Of a DNA stretch of 64,000 nt, positions 22,720 to 33,370 are shown piece after piece. The DNA is taken from assembly GCA_027625915.1 (NCBI GenBank), contig JANTQA010000045.1, positions 3,737,719-3,801,718 of the forward strand. The letters are read 5' to 3'. The first letter of the stretch is position 1, and every line of letters starts with the position of its first letter. Below the pieces are notes generated by a model. The model was not told the DNA's origin, made no database searches, and saw nothing but the letters and a program-made list of their open reading frames with translations. Made by a program: the position numbers and the translations under genes. The DNA is from Anaeramoeba flamelloides. Its lineage: Eukaryota; Metamonada; Anaeramoebidae.

Positions 22720-23574
22720 TTATTGAGAACCAGAATTTAAAATTTTCTTTTTTTGAAGCTGAAAAAGGCAATATTTCTCATTTTGGACTAAAACATTGAG
22801 AATTAATTCTTGACAATTTGGTTTGGGTTGTGTTGGTATTATTGGAAAACCTTCATTAAAGAAAACCCAAAGAAATATTTTTTTAAAAAAAATATTGAAA
22901 ATGAAAGGCAAACATAAAATAATTTGTTTATATGTTTTTTTTTGTTCGATACATGTTAGAAAGGGAATTGTTTCAATCAAGGTTGTTGTTTGAAAAATAA
23001 TTATTTTTCAAAGTGAAAATAAAAAGAAATCTTCATTTGACAAAAGAAAAAACTCCAAAAACACAAACACAAACAATAAAATAAAAAAAAAAAATTAAAT
23101 TTTTGAAAAAATTAAAAAAAAAACTTTGTTGATTGTCTAAAAGGAATTCATACCATTTTGAGCTAAATTGGTTTTTAGTTTTTGTTTGTGTGTTTGGTTA
23201 TCTTTTTTTAATTTTTCAAATTCTTTTGAGTTCTTCTTTCGTGATTGGCTGCTTTGTTGGCTGAGTTTTTGTTTTAAGATTTTTACTTGGTTTTCCAGTT
23301 TTTTGATCTCTTCATTATTTTTGTTTGGGCTTTGAAAGTTTAATGGTGAGACAAATAATCTTTCCTCTTCTTTATTAAAAGTTGCACGAAGCTGTTCCAA
23401 ATCAAAATCATCAAGATAAACTGAATCTGAATCTTTGTAATCCGATCCTTTTTCATTTCCACCAAGCTGTAGTAACTCATCTTCATCTTCAGAAAGTGAG
23501 AGCTCTTTTTCTTTTACAAACAACTGTGTGTCAAGTTCAAAATCGTAATCTAAAGTTTCAGTTGTGCTTGTCAT
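22720..23574 (-). CDS. small acidic/coiled-coil protein, 2 exons
   Basis: Predicted join (minus) 23574-23154 and 22850-22720, 183 aa. ATG at 23574. Exon 1 gives an acidic Ser-rich head (SLSEDEDELLQLGG, DSDSVYLDDFDLEQL), then a basic coiled coil (about residues 88-138) with heptad leucines (KKLENQVKILKQKLSQQ). Exon 1 ends at a consensus-like GTATGA. The acceptor AATGAAG at 22851-22852 keeps the frame and continues as NG-FPIIPTQPKPNCQ to a stop at 22720. Without splicing, exon 1 would end five codons later at TAG, so an unspliced 145-aa form is possible. No family recognised. The acidic-Ser head hints at phosphorylation by CK2-like kinases (inference). Confidence 0.6.
22851..23153 (-). other. 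303-bp intron of the coiled-coil gene
   Basis: GTATGA at the donor, TTTAATGAAG at the acceptor on the minus strand. Phase 1 on both sides. The intron interior is A/T-rich with poly(T) runs. Confidence 0.55.
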
Positions 23575-24377
23575 TTTTAGGCAACTGTTTATTTATTTTT
23601 TTTTATTCAAATTATGAAACGAGAAAAGAATAGGGTAAAAATAATAATAAAAAAACAAAAAAAAAGAAAGAATTGTAAAATATGTTTTGGAAAAAAATGG
23701 AATGTTTTCAAAAAATTGAAACCTCTGAGATTTGAGTACACTATTTCTGTTGTTTTGTCGGTTATGTTCAAATTTTATTCTAACTAATCAAAAAAGAAAT
23801 TTCTGAGTGTGGATGATTAGATAAAAGAATTGTTCGAAGAATCAAGAAAATACAAAAACTTGTTTTTGAAAATCAATCAAATTTTTAAAGTAAATTGTTC
23901 ACTTGATATTTTTGGTTTGGAATTTTATGTTTGTAAACTAAACTCTGAAAAGAATAGTTTTTTTGATTTGTTTTGTGTTTCATTTTTGAATTGTTATTCA
24001 TAAAAAAAAGTGAGAAACAAAAAAAAAAAAGTAAATAATTAATTTTGAATTTTAATAATTTAAATTGAGAATATTTGTAAAAGGGAGAAAAACACAAGTA
24101 TTTTGAGAAGAAATAAGAATGATAATCTAGACTAAATCTTTTAAGAGTTAGGAGTGTCTTTTTAGATTTTCAAAAATTGTTATCTATACTTGTATTTGAA
24201 TTCTAAATGGGAAAAAATTTTTACTTCCTTTTTAATTTTCTTGAAAAAATAAAAGCCACAAATTGCAATGTACTTCTTTGTACACCCAATTTAGAGTAAA
24301 AAAAAATATGGAAAAGGAAGTGAAAATATTTCTCCATTTAGAATTCAAATATGAGTAAGAGAATCAAGAGGATTGTA

Positions 24378-25139
24378 TTAAGAGATTATCGTCGCCATAT
24401 ATTTTTCTAGAATCAAAGTATGTTGTAATTGGTTTAAATGATATTATTATACCATGACTTAAAAAGCTCGAAAAAATCTATTATAAATCTTATTACACAA
24501 TAAATTATTGGATTTTTTTAACTCATGATCATAATTAAAAATTGTTTATGTTGGAAATTTTTTTTTTTAAATTCCTTTTCCGAATTTTTACAATTGAAAC
24601 AAAAAATAAGAGTATTCCAGTATTTAATAATTCATCTTCAGAACTTACAGAAGTGACTATTTTTATAATTTTTGAATTTCAAAGATTAATAATAAGATTA
24701 TCAACCGAAAAAACCCAATGGCTGATTAACTTTTGTTTTTTTTTTGATAAAGCTAATTATAGCATTAATATGTTACCTATATAAACAAAATAATTTGTCA
24801 AAAGGATGATAAAGTTAATTATTTCATTTTTTATCAGCTAATATACATTTTTTAGCAAGTAATCTACATTTCTCCAAAAATTTAAGAAAGATATTTTGTG
24901 ACTTTGGAGTATGAATATTGATAATTCAACCTTTAAATTTGTAGTGAAAGGCAGGTTTTTTTTGAAATTGTTGGGGTTTTGGGTTATAAATAGATCATTT
25001 TTAATAAAATATTCTAACAAATAGTACTTTTAATTGATTTTTTAGAGAAATTTGAAATTTGATAGCACTAATATGATTTTTATCCAATAATAACAAACTT
25101 TAATCTTAGGCTTCTCCTTTGTTGGCACTAATCCCTTAA
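24378..25139. mobile_element. TTAA-flanked MITE family M3, copy 1
   Basis: 762 bp between TTAA at 24378-24381 and TTAA at 25136-25139, with inward AGAGATTATCGTC and GCACTAATCCC ends. It aligns in opposite orientation to 43895-44654 (shared TTTCTCTATAATCAAAG-like and AAGTATGTTGTAATTGG blocks, and AATTTAAGAAAGATATTTTG inside). TTAA target duplication is the hallmark of the piggyBac superfamily, but no transposase is present. Assignment is by the target only. More diverged than copy 2. Confidence 0.65.
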
Positions 25140-25680
25140 AAAAAAATACTTAATTTTAAATCTAACTCAAAATTAAAAATTTAACAATTTTGGTGTTATA
25201 TAAAAAATAAAGATTTCAGAGTTTGGTAATTTAAAATTTAAATTTATACAATTTCACTTGTGCTCCTAAATATCGTTATTTATGGTGCCTGTAACTTGTG
25301 ATATATTCTTTTGACTGTGTAATAAAATTTTTCCGTTCTACAATAAAGTTTCAATTAAATTATACAACATTAGAATAATGAATTATCATTTTTTTAAGAA
25401 TTAATTTTTCCCAATTTTTTTCGGTAAAAAGATCTGATAATTTTTTTTTAGGATTTTAGTATCAAAAAAGAAAAATAAATTTCCCAAAACATTTTTATTT
25501 TGACAAAAACTAACTTTGAATAATTTTTAATAGTTATGAGAAATAAATAACCTTGAAATTTTAATTCTCAATTACAAAATACAATAAAAATAAATCAAAT
25601 AGTGAATCCTTGAAGATGAAAAAAAAATTGATTATTTATTGTATTCACTAAAATTTAGAAAGTTTCTTTTTATAAAAAAA

Positions 25681-25840
25681 AATATTACAGTTTTACCAAG
25701 TCTACCATAAAATTTTAAATAATACAAAATTGATTTTTCTATTCTTATTTTCCATTTTCAAAAAAATCTGAAATAAGAATAGAAAAATCAATTTTGTATT
25801 ATTTAAAATTTTATGGTAGACTTAGAAAGGCTGTAATATT
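25681..25840. repeat. near-perfect 160-bp palindrome
   Basis: Arms 25681-25750 and 25771-25840 (70 bp each) are reverse complements with about four mismatches, all in positions 11-17 from the outside. The inner 53 bp (from AAGTCTACCATAAAATTTTA to AATAAGAATAGAAAAATC) match perfectly. The 20-nt loop is AT-rich. A MITE of foldback type or a hairpin-RNA source is possible. Confidence 0.85.
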
Positions 25841-27239
25841 TTATATTCAAATATCAAAAGTTTAAAAAAATTACTAATATTATTATAATCAGTTATTTCA
25901 AATAGTTATTTTTTTTTTCTCAAATATAGAATGATTAATTTGAATTCATTTTATTTGTACGAAAATCTTTAAAAAATTCAAAATTAAAAGTAAAATATAT
26001 TGATAAATTTAATCTTTGAATTATTGTTAACCAATCAAAAAATTAAGATTAGGTAAATAATTATTGATCAATAATAATCAAATTAAAAAGAATTTTTTTA
26101 AATTAGACTTTAAATGTTTTAATATAATAAAAAAGTTTTTAAGGAGAATTTTTAATTTGACTGTTAATTTTTTTAACGATTTTATATATAATAAATTATC
26201 TTAATTATCAACTTATGCCATGATTTAATATTAAAAACCATAACATATTTAAAAATTCTGATAAAATTCAGCCTTTTTTTGAAATAATAAAAATAATTCT
26301 TTAGATTTTTTTCTGAAATTAAAGAAATTAAAAAAATTTTAAAGGGTTACTTCTAATGAAGAAACAAAAATGAGGAAATTTTTCTGATTTTAATATTTAT
26401 TATTTTGTATTATTTTAATTTAGTATCAGAGTTTTTTGGAATTCTTTTTGGATAAACATTTCAATAAACACCAATATTTGATAAAAATGTTGTATTTTTT
26501 TTTGATAAAAATCGTTTATTCTAATAAAAAATTATTGGTTGTTGGTAACAAAAATACCATTATTGGCGAGTGTGAAGGTATTCTTGTATATGTAGTTTGG
26601 GATTTTATACCATAATTGTAAAAAAAAATAAATAATCAAAAAATGGACTTTTATTACTTATTTAACATATTCAAAATTTTCGATTAACTTTTTTTCGTTA
26701 AAATTGGGTTTTGAACATATTTTTTATAAGTCTTTAGTATTAAGGATTTCAGAAATTGTTTATTCATCCCTAATTAAAAAAAAAAAGAATGTTATTCGTG
26801 TAATTCAGACATGTTACAGATGTTGAAATTGTTTTAAAAGTGGAAAAAAACTGATTAAACAAATATTTAACACATTATAACATGTGATAAAAAAAAATAA
26901 ACAAAATTTCTTGCCTTTTTTTAGTTTTAAAAGGTGCTTTAAAAGTTTTTAACATTTTCTATTGGTGTTTTATAATATAAAACCTGATTAATAATGTGTT
27001 ATAAATTAAGGATATTGAAAAACAATAATACTAAAAAAAAATTGCATAATACCTCTAGCTAAAATTGTTTCACCATTATAAAAATATGATAGAAAAATGA
27101 TTTAAATTGTAAAATTGTAATTAAAAAACATTTTTTTGACGAATTGTAATAAAATATTTGAAAATTTTATTTTTTAAAAAGATTTTTTTATATATTAAAA
27201 TTTGATATAAAAATTTCAAATATTTTAAAATAATAAAAA

Positions 27240-27600
27240 ATAAACTAAATTTACAAAAATTTGGAAACTGTTTAAACAGTTGAAAGAATAGTAATATTTC
27301 ACTTTAAATTCAATTTGGAAATAATTTTGATTTTACAAACTATTGAATTATTTGTCTTTTTTGTTTTGTTTTAATTTTTTTTTTTAGTTATATAATTCTG
27401 TTTCCTACAATCTGGATTTTTTTTTTGATGGTTTGTAGCAGGTTAGTGTTCTTTTTTTTTTAAACGAAAAACCACATAAAATTAGTCCGTTATTATCTTA
27501 TCATTCGATCAATCAATAATTGTTGGTGAGATTTCAACAAATTTACAAATATATTTTTTTCCAGTTAGTTTCATTATTTTAGATATCAATTTTTTTTTTT
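27240..27600 (-). repeat. dispersed repeat R4, copy 2 (inverted)
   Basis: The reverse complement aligns with 16196-16600 over its length. See that entry for shared blocks. Confidence 0.6.
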
Positions 27601-28452
27601 TCATTTAATATTTCTTTTCTTTTATTTGTATGAAAATGATTATTTATATGGGAATTAATACTGAGTAACTTAAATGTTGTTTTATAGTAAGTTTGGAAAA
27701 ATATAATAAATTGGGTTTTATTTTACCTATTTTTGATTTTGAGTGTGTCCAATTTTTTGGAATGGGGTTTATGACATGCTATAAAATGTTAATACATTTT
27801 TTATTAAACAATTACAATATCAAAAAGATTTTTGTTAAAAGAATATTTTCTAATTATTTTAAAATTATTTTTATATTATGTAAGAATTTTTATTATTATA
27901 AAGTTTATTAATCAGAAAATAATAAATTTTTTGGAGATATCTTTGTTAATTCAGGATACAGTTTCAATTCCTAGCCATCTGAAAGTTTTAAATATCATAA
28001 TATTGTAAAATTGTGATGTTTTAGATTTTTACCATAATTGAAAATATCGCCATAATTAAAAAGCTGCTATATGATATAATATATTTTAATTAATTCAAAT
28101 CAACAAATCTCAAAAAATTGTCATAACAAATTAATAGCAATATAATAGACCACGGCTTTTTGGGCTAATTCAACAATATTTTTTAAAAAGTTAAATTTTT
28201 TACGATCAAAAAATAGATCTGTGCAAAATTAGGTATTTTTCGAAAAAAAAAAAAAAAAAAATTTATTTAATAAAAAAGCTGATCAAAATTTTTACAAATA
28301 TTATATTTTTTTTTGGTTTGATTGTAAATCCTATCGATCATTTTTGATCAACAACAATAATAAATAAAGAGAAATAAATATTTTCTTAGACAAAAGTGGT
28401 GTTATAAACTGCGTTGAATAAAAGATTTTCAAAAATTACCCAAACTTCAACT

Positions 28453-28682
28453 GTTCTTTATGGGATGTGTTCTATTGGGTTATAACATCTTCAATATTCT
28501 CAGAAAGCTAAAAGGGGTTGGATAACTTTTCAAAAGCTTTCACAGCAACCTAGCCACATCACCCGTTCTTAAAAAAATGTGTTCTTGGGCTAAAACATTT
28601 TCTTAGTTCTTCGAAAGCTGAAAACAGGGTATGAATAACCTATCAAAAGCTTTCACAACAATCTATTGACAATATCACGCAT
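28453..28682 (+). repeat. two-unit tandem repeat of about 112-118 bp
   Basis: Unit 1 begins GTTCTTTATGGGATGTGTTC at 28453, unit 2 GTTCTTAAAAAAATGTGTTC at 28565. Both contain TATCAAAAGCTTTCACA-like and AGAAAGCT/CGAAAGCT blocks and end in ATCAC. GC is higher than in the surroundings. Function unknown. Confidence 0.7.
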
Positions 28683-29675
28683 TATTAATATTTTTTTTGG
28701 AATTGTTTTCTTTTTCTTTTCTCTTTTAATTTAGTTATAAAAATTAACCTTAATTTAAAGGTTTTTTTTTTCGGTTGATAATCAAAATAGAAAGAAAATT
28801 ATTCTTTATATTTTTTCGTTATTTAACTTGTAAAGGTATATATTCACTAATAAAAAAACACAAATTTATTTTATATTCAAGTATAATGTTGAAATGGATG
28901 ATTATTTGTTTGATCATATAATTCAAAGTAGTTTTTACTTTTGTTAAAAAAAAAAATAACAAGAAAAAAATATTTTCAAAATTATAAAAAAATAACTAGC
29001 TTTTTTGGGAATTTTAATTAATTCCATACCTTTCAAATATTTGGATACACCATACCATCCTTTCAAACATTTTGTAATATTTTTAAACAGGAAAAGTATT
29101 GTAAAAGAGACAAAGATTTCGAAAATCATACAATATTTTTATTAGGTGATTTTCAAAAAAATAATTTTCTATTTGTTAAGATTTTCTTAGAATTATTATG
29201 GTTTTGTGGGTTCTCTCTTGGTTTTATAATTTTTTGAGAATATATCAGTTTTGGGTAATTTAATATAATTATCACAAATTCATTGAAAATGTTGTTATAG
29301 AATCTTTTCTCATCAAAACCTCAAATATTTGCCATTTTTACCTCTAAAGCATTTGGAGCCCTTGAAAATTTTAATACAGACGAAATTAATTCGGATACTC
29401 TCCAAATATCCCTAGTATGAAAAAAATAAAATTAAAAATTTGAAGTTAGATATAACTGATACTCTAATTAACATTTTTTATCATTGGTAATTAAGTTTAT
29501 TTACAATCTAACCAAAAACACAGAGCTCTAAATTCTTGGGACTGATGAATATATTGTTGTTTGAAGTAGGTTTTTAAAAGTCTTTAAATAAGTATAAAAG
29601 GTCTTTTTGGTATAAAAAATTCCAAATAAATGGATTGGAAAATTGAGGTTTTATTCAACTTGAAGATATTTATTT

Positions 29676-29848
29676 ACCGTCAGTTTCACTTTTAAGAGAT
29701 AAACAAAATCTTAAATTAAGGCAACAAATTTAAATTCTAGTAAAATAAATTGTAAAAAAAAATTCCTTAAAATGTTTTTTAATTTGAGATGGTTTGTGCC
29801 TTAAATTTTCGTTCACAGTTTGTGTCTCAAAAGTGAAACTGACTGTAG
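29676..29848. mobile_element. MITE family M2, copy 1 (Tc1/mariner-like ends)
   Basis: About 173 bp, ends CCGTCAGTTTCACTTTTAAG and AAAAGTGAAACTGACTGTA facing each other. Internal GTGCCTTAAATT matches the M2 copy at 50549-50744. TA-type ends as in Tc1/mariner MITEs. No ORF. Confidence 0.7.
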
Positions 29849-30564
29849 TCAAATAACAATTCGGTCTGTATTCAAGTAATTTTGAAAACTTTAAAAGTGA
29901 AACAAAGCAGTTTTGTGTTTTTAAATGACTAAGTTGTGATTACCAATCAAATTGCCTACATTACCAAAAAAACAGAATATAAAAAGATCTTTTTTATGTT
30001 GTGTAACTTTCTCATATTTTGGGAACACTAAAATAAAGAATAGAAGATTATTGTCGTACAACAAACACCTTTTAAATAAAAATATTATATTAAGGAAGTT
30101 CTTCCTTAAAATGAATAAAGAAACAACAACCAACTTTTTATTTTTTTCAATCCTAGTGTGTCAAAAAAATCAAAAGTAGCTTTCCAATAAAAAAAAAATC
30201 TAAATCTTTACAAATGTGGGTTTTTTAAAAAAATAAAATACAATAATAAAAAGCTTATTTAGCAAAACACAAACAAAACCATAGACTCGAATTTCAAAAA
30301 TAAAGTGTAAATTCCATATGAAGTTAAAAATGGAAATTAAATGGTGGTCTTTTAAATCAAGGGTTCGCCTAACAAAAAATAAAAAGAATAATTCAATTTA
30401 TTTGTCGAGAACATTCTAAAAAATTTTATTTTTTCAGAAATATTTTTTTTATTATTTTTTATTTCTTTAAATACTCTTTCTTGATTAGCAACAACAAAAA
30501 ACTTTTTTTATTCTTTTCTCAAAAATACTAAACAAATTTCTTGGTAAATTCGTTAATTAACGTG

Positions 30565-32433
30565 ATGGATAATCAAAAAGATAAAAAAATAAGCGATCCA
30601 ATAAGTAACGATTTTGAAGACTTTTTCTCAAAAATCCCCCAAAACAAAACTATTGAACGATCTTTTGCACTACACCTTTATTCTACGTCCAAAAACAAAA
30701 GTGAAATTTTGTCCTTAATTAACGATCAAAATTGGCTTGAGAAAGAAATTGAAAAATGGAAAAAATTGGAGAAGGATGGTGGTGTTAAAGTAGAAATCAA
30801 TAAAGAAAAGGAAAACGAAAAAGAAAACGAAAAAGAAAAAGAAAAAGAAAAAGAAAAAGAAAAAGAAAACAAAATTGGTACAGAGGAAGCAACAGCCAAT
30901 GAAAAACAAGAAGGAAATGAAATCCAAAAAGAACAAGACAAGGATGAAAAAAAAGAAGAAGAAAAAGAAAGTCAAGAGCTACTTGAAAAACCAAAGGAAA
31001 AAGAAAAACCACAAGAAAAAGAAAAAGTAAAAGAAACAGAAGAAAAAATTCAAAAAGAAGAAGAATCAACAACCAATGAAAAACAAGAAGGAAACGAACC
31101 ACAAAAAGAAAAAGAAAAAGACAACAAAATGGAAGCTGCTGTAATTCAGTTACCTCTAAAAGAGGAATCTATTGAATCAGCGCTTCAAGAAGAAAGCATT
31201 TTAAAGACAAACAAGAAAAGGAAATTAATTCCGGAAAATGTTGTTCAGAATACACAAGAAGAAATTAAAAACAAAATAAGAAGGACAGGTAATTTAGATG
31301 AAAAAAAGCCTTCAAATACAACAGTTGATCCCGATCCCATTTCAAATAATTCCGAGACAAAATCTTTGAATGAAAGCAATTCCAAGAATGACAATCAAGA
31401 GGAGGTGGGGAAAATAGAGGAGGAAATAAAAGAGGAAGCAGAGGATGAAGGAGAAGTGAAGGAGAAGGAGAAGGAGAAGGAAGAGGGGGAGGACGGGGAG
31501 GAGGAAGGGGAAGAAATCAAAACTGAAAAATCCTTTTTGGTATCTATCAAAAAAAGTTCTTTTTCTGGTCGTAATATTAACACACTAAACCAATCGAATG
31601 ATATTGAGATAAGTCTAACCGAATCAAGTGAAGAGTCGGATTCTTTGTGTTCAGATTTTAAGCCATCAAGTGAGTCTGAACCGGAAAAAATTGAGGGAGC
31701 CAATGACCAATTGGAAGAAGGAGATCAAGCAAAGAATACCGTGACTAAAAAGAGAAGAAGAAATAAGCGTTATAGCAATTTACCAAGACCAAAGGACCCG
31801 CCACCAGAATGGGACAAATGGTCATATGTGAAGCAAGATGCCTGGCTAAGGTATGTCCAAAACCCAAACTCCTATTACTACCGCTTCAATGAAAAGGGAG
31901 AGAAGGACAAAAAGGGGAAATGGTCAGAAGAAGAAGAGCAGCTGTTTGAAAGGAGATTGGCGGAGTTTGGGCCCAGGGATTGGGGGCTTTTCTCCATTTC
32001 AATCCCTGGCAGGTGTGGCACCATGTGCTCAAACCATTTCCGTAAACGGTTGCTCCACGAGCCAGAGTTTTTCAAAAAATGGGGTGGCGACTTTGAATTG
32101 AAGGACGGCAAGCTTAAATTCGTTGGCGTGTCGAGGATCCAAGTTTCAAACGAAAAAAGGAAAAAACAAGCAAAACTTGAAAACGAGGCTCTACAGCTCA
32201 CAGTTGATCCAAATAAAAACAACAAAAGGAGAAACCAAAGAAGAAGAAATAGAAATAGGTTTGGTAATATGAAAAAAAAAAAGGGTAGGAATAATAGCAA
32301 TACTACAAAAAATCAGAAAGAGAAAAACACTGAAAATCAGAATGGTGAGGCCAATACAGGTAACGTTAATTTGGGTGACGACGATGTTGATGATATTTTA
32401 GAAAGCTTGGGCATAGAAACTGATAACAATTAA
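30565..32433 (+). CDS. SANT/Myb-like nuclear protein, single exon
   Basis: ATG at 30565 (context GTGATGG) to TAA 32433, 622 aa. The first 400 residues are low-complexity Glu/Lys/Asn with a short globular head (DFEDFFSKIPQNK) and Ser-rich acidic patches. A conserved-looking block follows (about 400-450: NLPRPKDPPPEWDKWSYVKQ), with YYYRF just before the SANT/Myb repeat at about 450-498: KGKWSEEEEQLFERRLAEFG, then WGLFSISIPGRCGTMCSNHF. The spaced Trp residues and the IPGR-x-G-x-x-CSNHF motif are typical of protist/algal SANT proteins with an added N-terminal extension. The tail is Arg/Lys-rich, then acidic (DDDVDDILESLGIE). DNA or histone-tail binding in the nucleus is inferred. The folded part has clearly higher GC than the linkers. 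Confidence 0.8.
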   Translation: MDNQKDKKISDPISNDFEDFFSKIPQNKTIERSFALHLYSTSKNKSEILSLINDQNWLEKEIEKWKKLEKDGGVKVEINKEKENEKENEKEKEKEKEKEKENKIGTEEATANEKQEGNEIQKEQDKDEKKEEEKESQELLEKPKEKEKPQEKEKVKETEEKIQKEEESTTNEKQEGNEPQKEKEKDNKMEAAVIQLPLKEESIESALQEESILKTNKKRKLIPENVVQNTQEEIKNKIRRTGNLDEKKPSNTTVDPDPISNNSETKSLNESNSKNDNQEEVGKIEEEIKEEAEDEGEVKEKEKEKEEGEDGEEEGEEIKTEKSFLVSIKKSSFSGRNINTLNQSNDIEISLTESSEESDSLCSDFKPSSESEPEKIEGANDQLEEGDQAKNTVTKKRRRNKRYSNLPRPKDPPPEWDKWSYVKQDAWLRYVQNPNSYYYRFNEKGEKDKKGKWSEEEEQLFERRLAEFGPRDWGLFSISIPGRCGTMCSNHFRKRLLHEPEFFKKWGGDFELKDGKLKFVGVSRIQVSNEKRKKQAKLENEALQLTVDPNKNNKRRNQRRRNRNRFGNMKKKKGRNNSNTTKNQKEKNTENQNGEANTGNVNLGDDDVDDILESLGIETDNN

Positions 32434-32982
32434 TTCATTATTTATTGCCATGTTTGAAGATTTTTAAATGTCTTTTTTTTTTTTTTTTTAAAATTTTTTA
32501 TGTTTTAAACAAATTCTTTAATAAAAATCCAAAAAAAAATCCATTATAAAAACTTATATTAAAGTGATGTTATTATTTATTATTTTTTTCATTTTGTTTA
32601 AAGAATTTTTCTTTAAACTTGCTGTTCTTTTTTTTTTATAATTTTATTTTCTTTCCCTTTTTAAAGTTCTTCTTCTTTTTCTTAAACTTTTGAGTTTTTT
32701 TTTTTTTGTTTGATTTTTCCTTTTTTTTTAATTTTAATTCAGTTTTTTATATTAATACTTTATATAATTCATTTTTTATTTCGCTTTGTTGAATTTGATT
32801 TATTTATTTGTACCTATTCTATTTTTTTTTTGAATTTCCTCTTTTTTCAAATATCCATTAAGTTAAAAAATCTCTGTTTTGAATATTTTATATTTTTTTT
32901 CTTTTAGATAAAAACTTGAAAAATATTTGTTTAAAAAAGAACTTTTTTGAAATTTCTAAACAAATATTTAGAAATTAGAGAA

Positions 32983-33350
32983 CTGCCGTAAAGTGTCGTA
33001 GAGTGCCGTCAAGTGCCTAGGTTTTCTTGAGGTATAATGTTTTATTTGTTAAGCCTTCTAGGTTTTTTTTATGGTTTTCTATTTTATTTGGGTAGTGTTC
33101 TAGGTTTTTTTGAGTTTTCAAATAAACTGAATACTCGGGCTAAGCTAACGAAAACTATTGATTTTACAAATAAACAGAAAACTCAAGAAAAGCTAAAAGT
33201 GGTTTTTTTTAATTTTTGAAATGAAAAGAAAATCTCTCCAATTTTCTTTATTTTTCTGGAAAAGCTAATGGTGGTTTGTTTTACTTTTTGAAATAAACTG
33301 GAAATTTCTTAAATTTTCTGTTTATTACAAAAATTAAAAAAGCCTAACGG
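32983..33350 (-). mobile_element. modular hairpin cluster (X-Y/Z-Z) with 10-bp repeat end
   Basis: The left edge is four tandem 10-mers of the type AGTGCCGTAG (32983-33021), leading into CTAGGTTTTCTTGAGG. Then come successive inverted-repeat modules that include the pairs AAATAAAC/GTTTATT and TTTTCT/AGAAAA. The right edge is GCCTAACGG, the complement of the CCGTTAG left end seen at 42258. The order of modules matches the cluster at 42633-42936 read in reverse. Confidence 0.7.
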
Positions 33351-33370
33351 AAAAACAATATATAAAAATA

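Larger units (their letters stand above)
23575..30564. other. 7-kb gene-free stretch with several repeats
   Basis: No supported gene on either strand. It contains MITE M3 (24378-25139), a 160-bp palindrome (25681-25840), inverted copy of repeat R4 (27240-27600), a two-unit tandem repeat (28453-28682) and MITE M2 (29676-29848). Open frames of 60-80 codons here are poly-Phe/Lys noise. Confidence 0.5.

Noticed and set aside
24542-24784. 80-codon ORF
   Set aside because: Lies within MITE M3 and is not kept in the second M3 copy.
30715-32300. Minus-strand poly-Phe/Ser ORFs
   Set aside because: Antisense shadow of the SANT protein's Glu/Lys runs.
32983-33021. CRISPR array or telomere repeat
   Set aside because: Ten-base units without spacers are not CRISPR. 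TTAGG occurs only as part of the hairpin bracket and not in telomeric tandem arrays.
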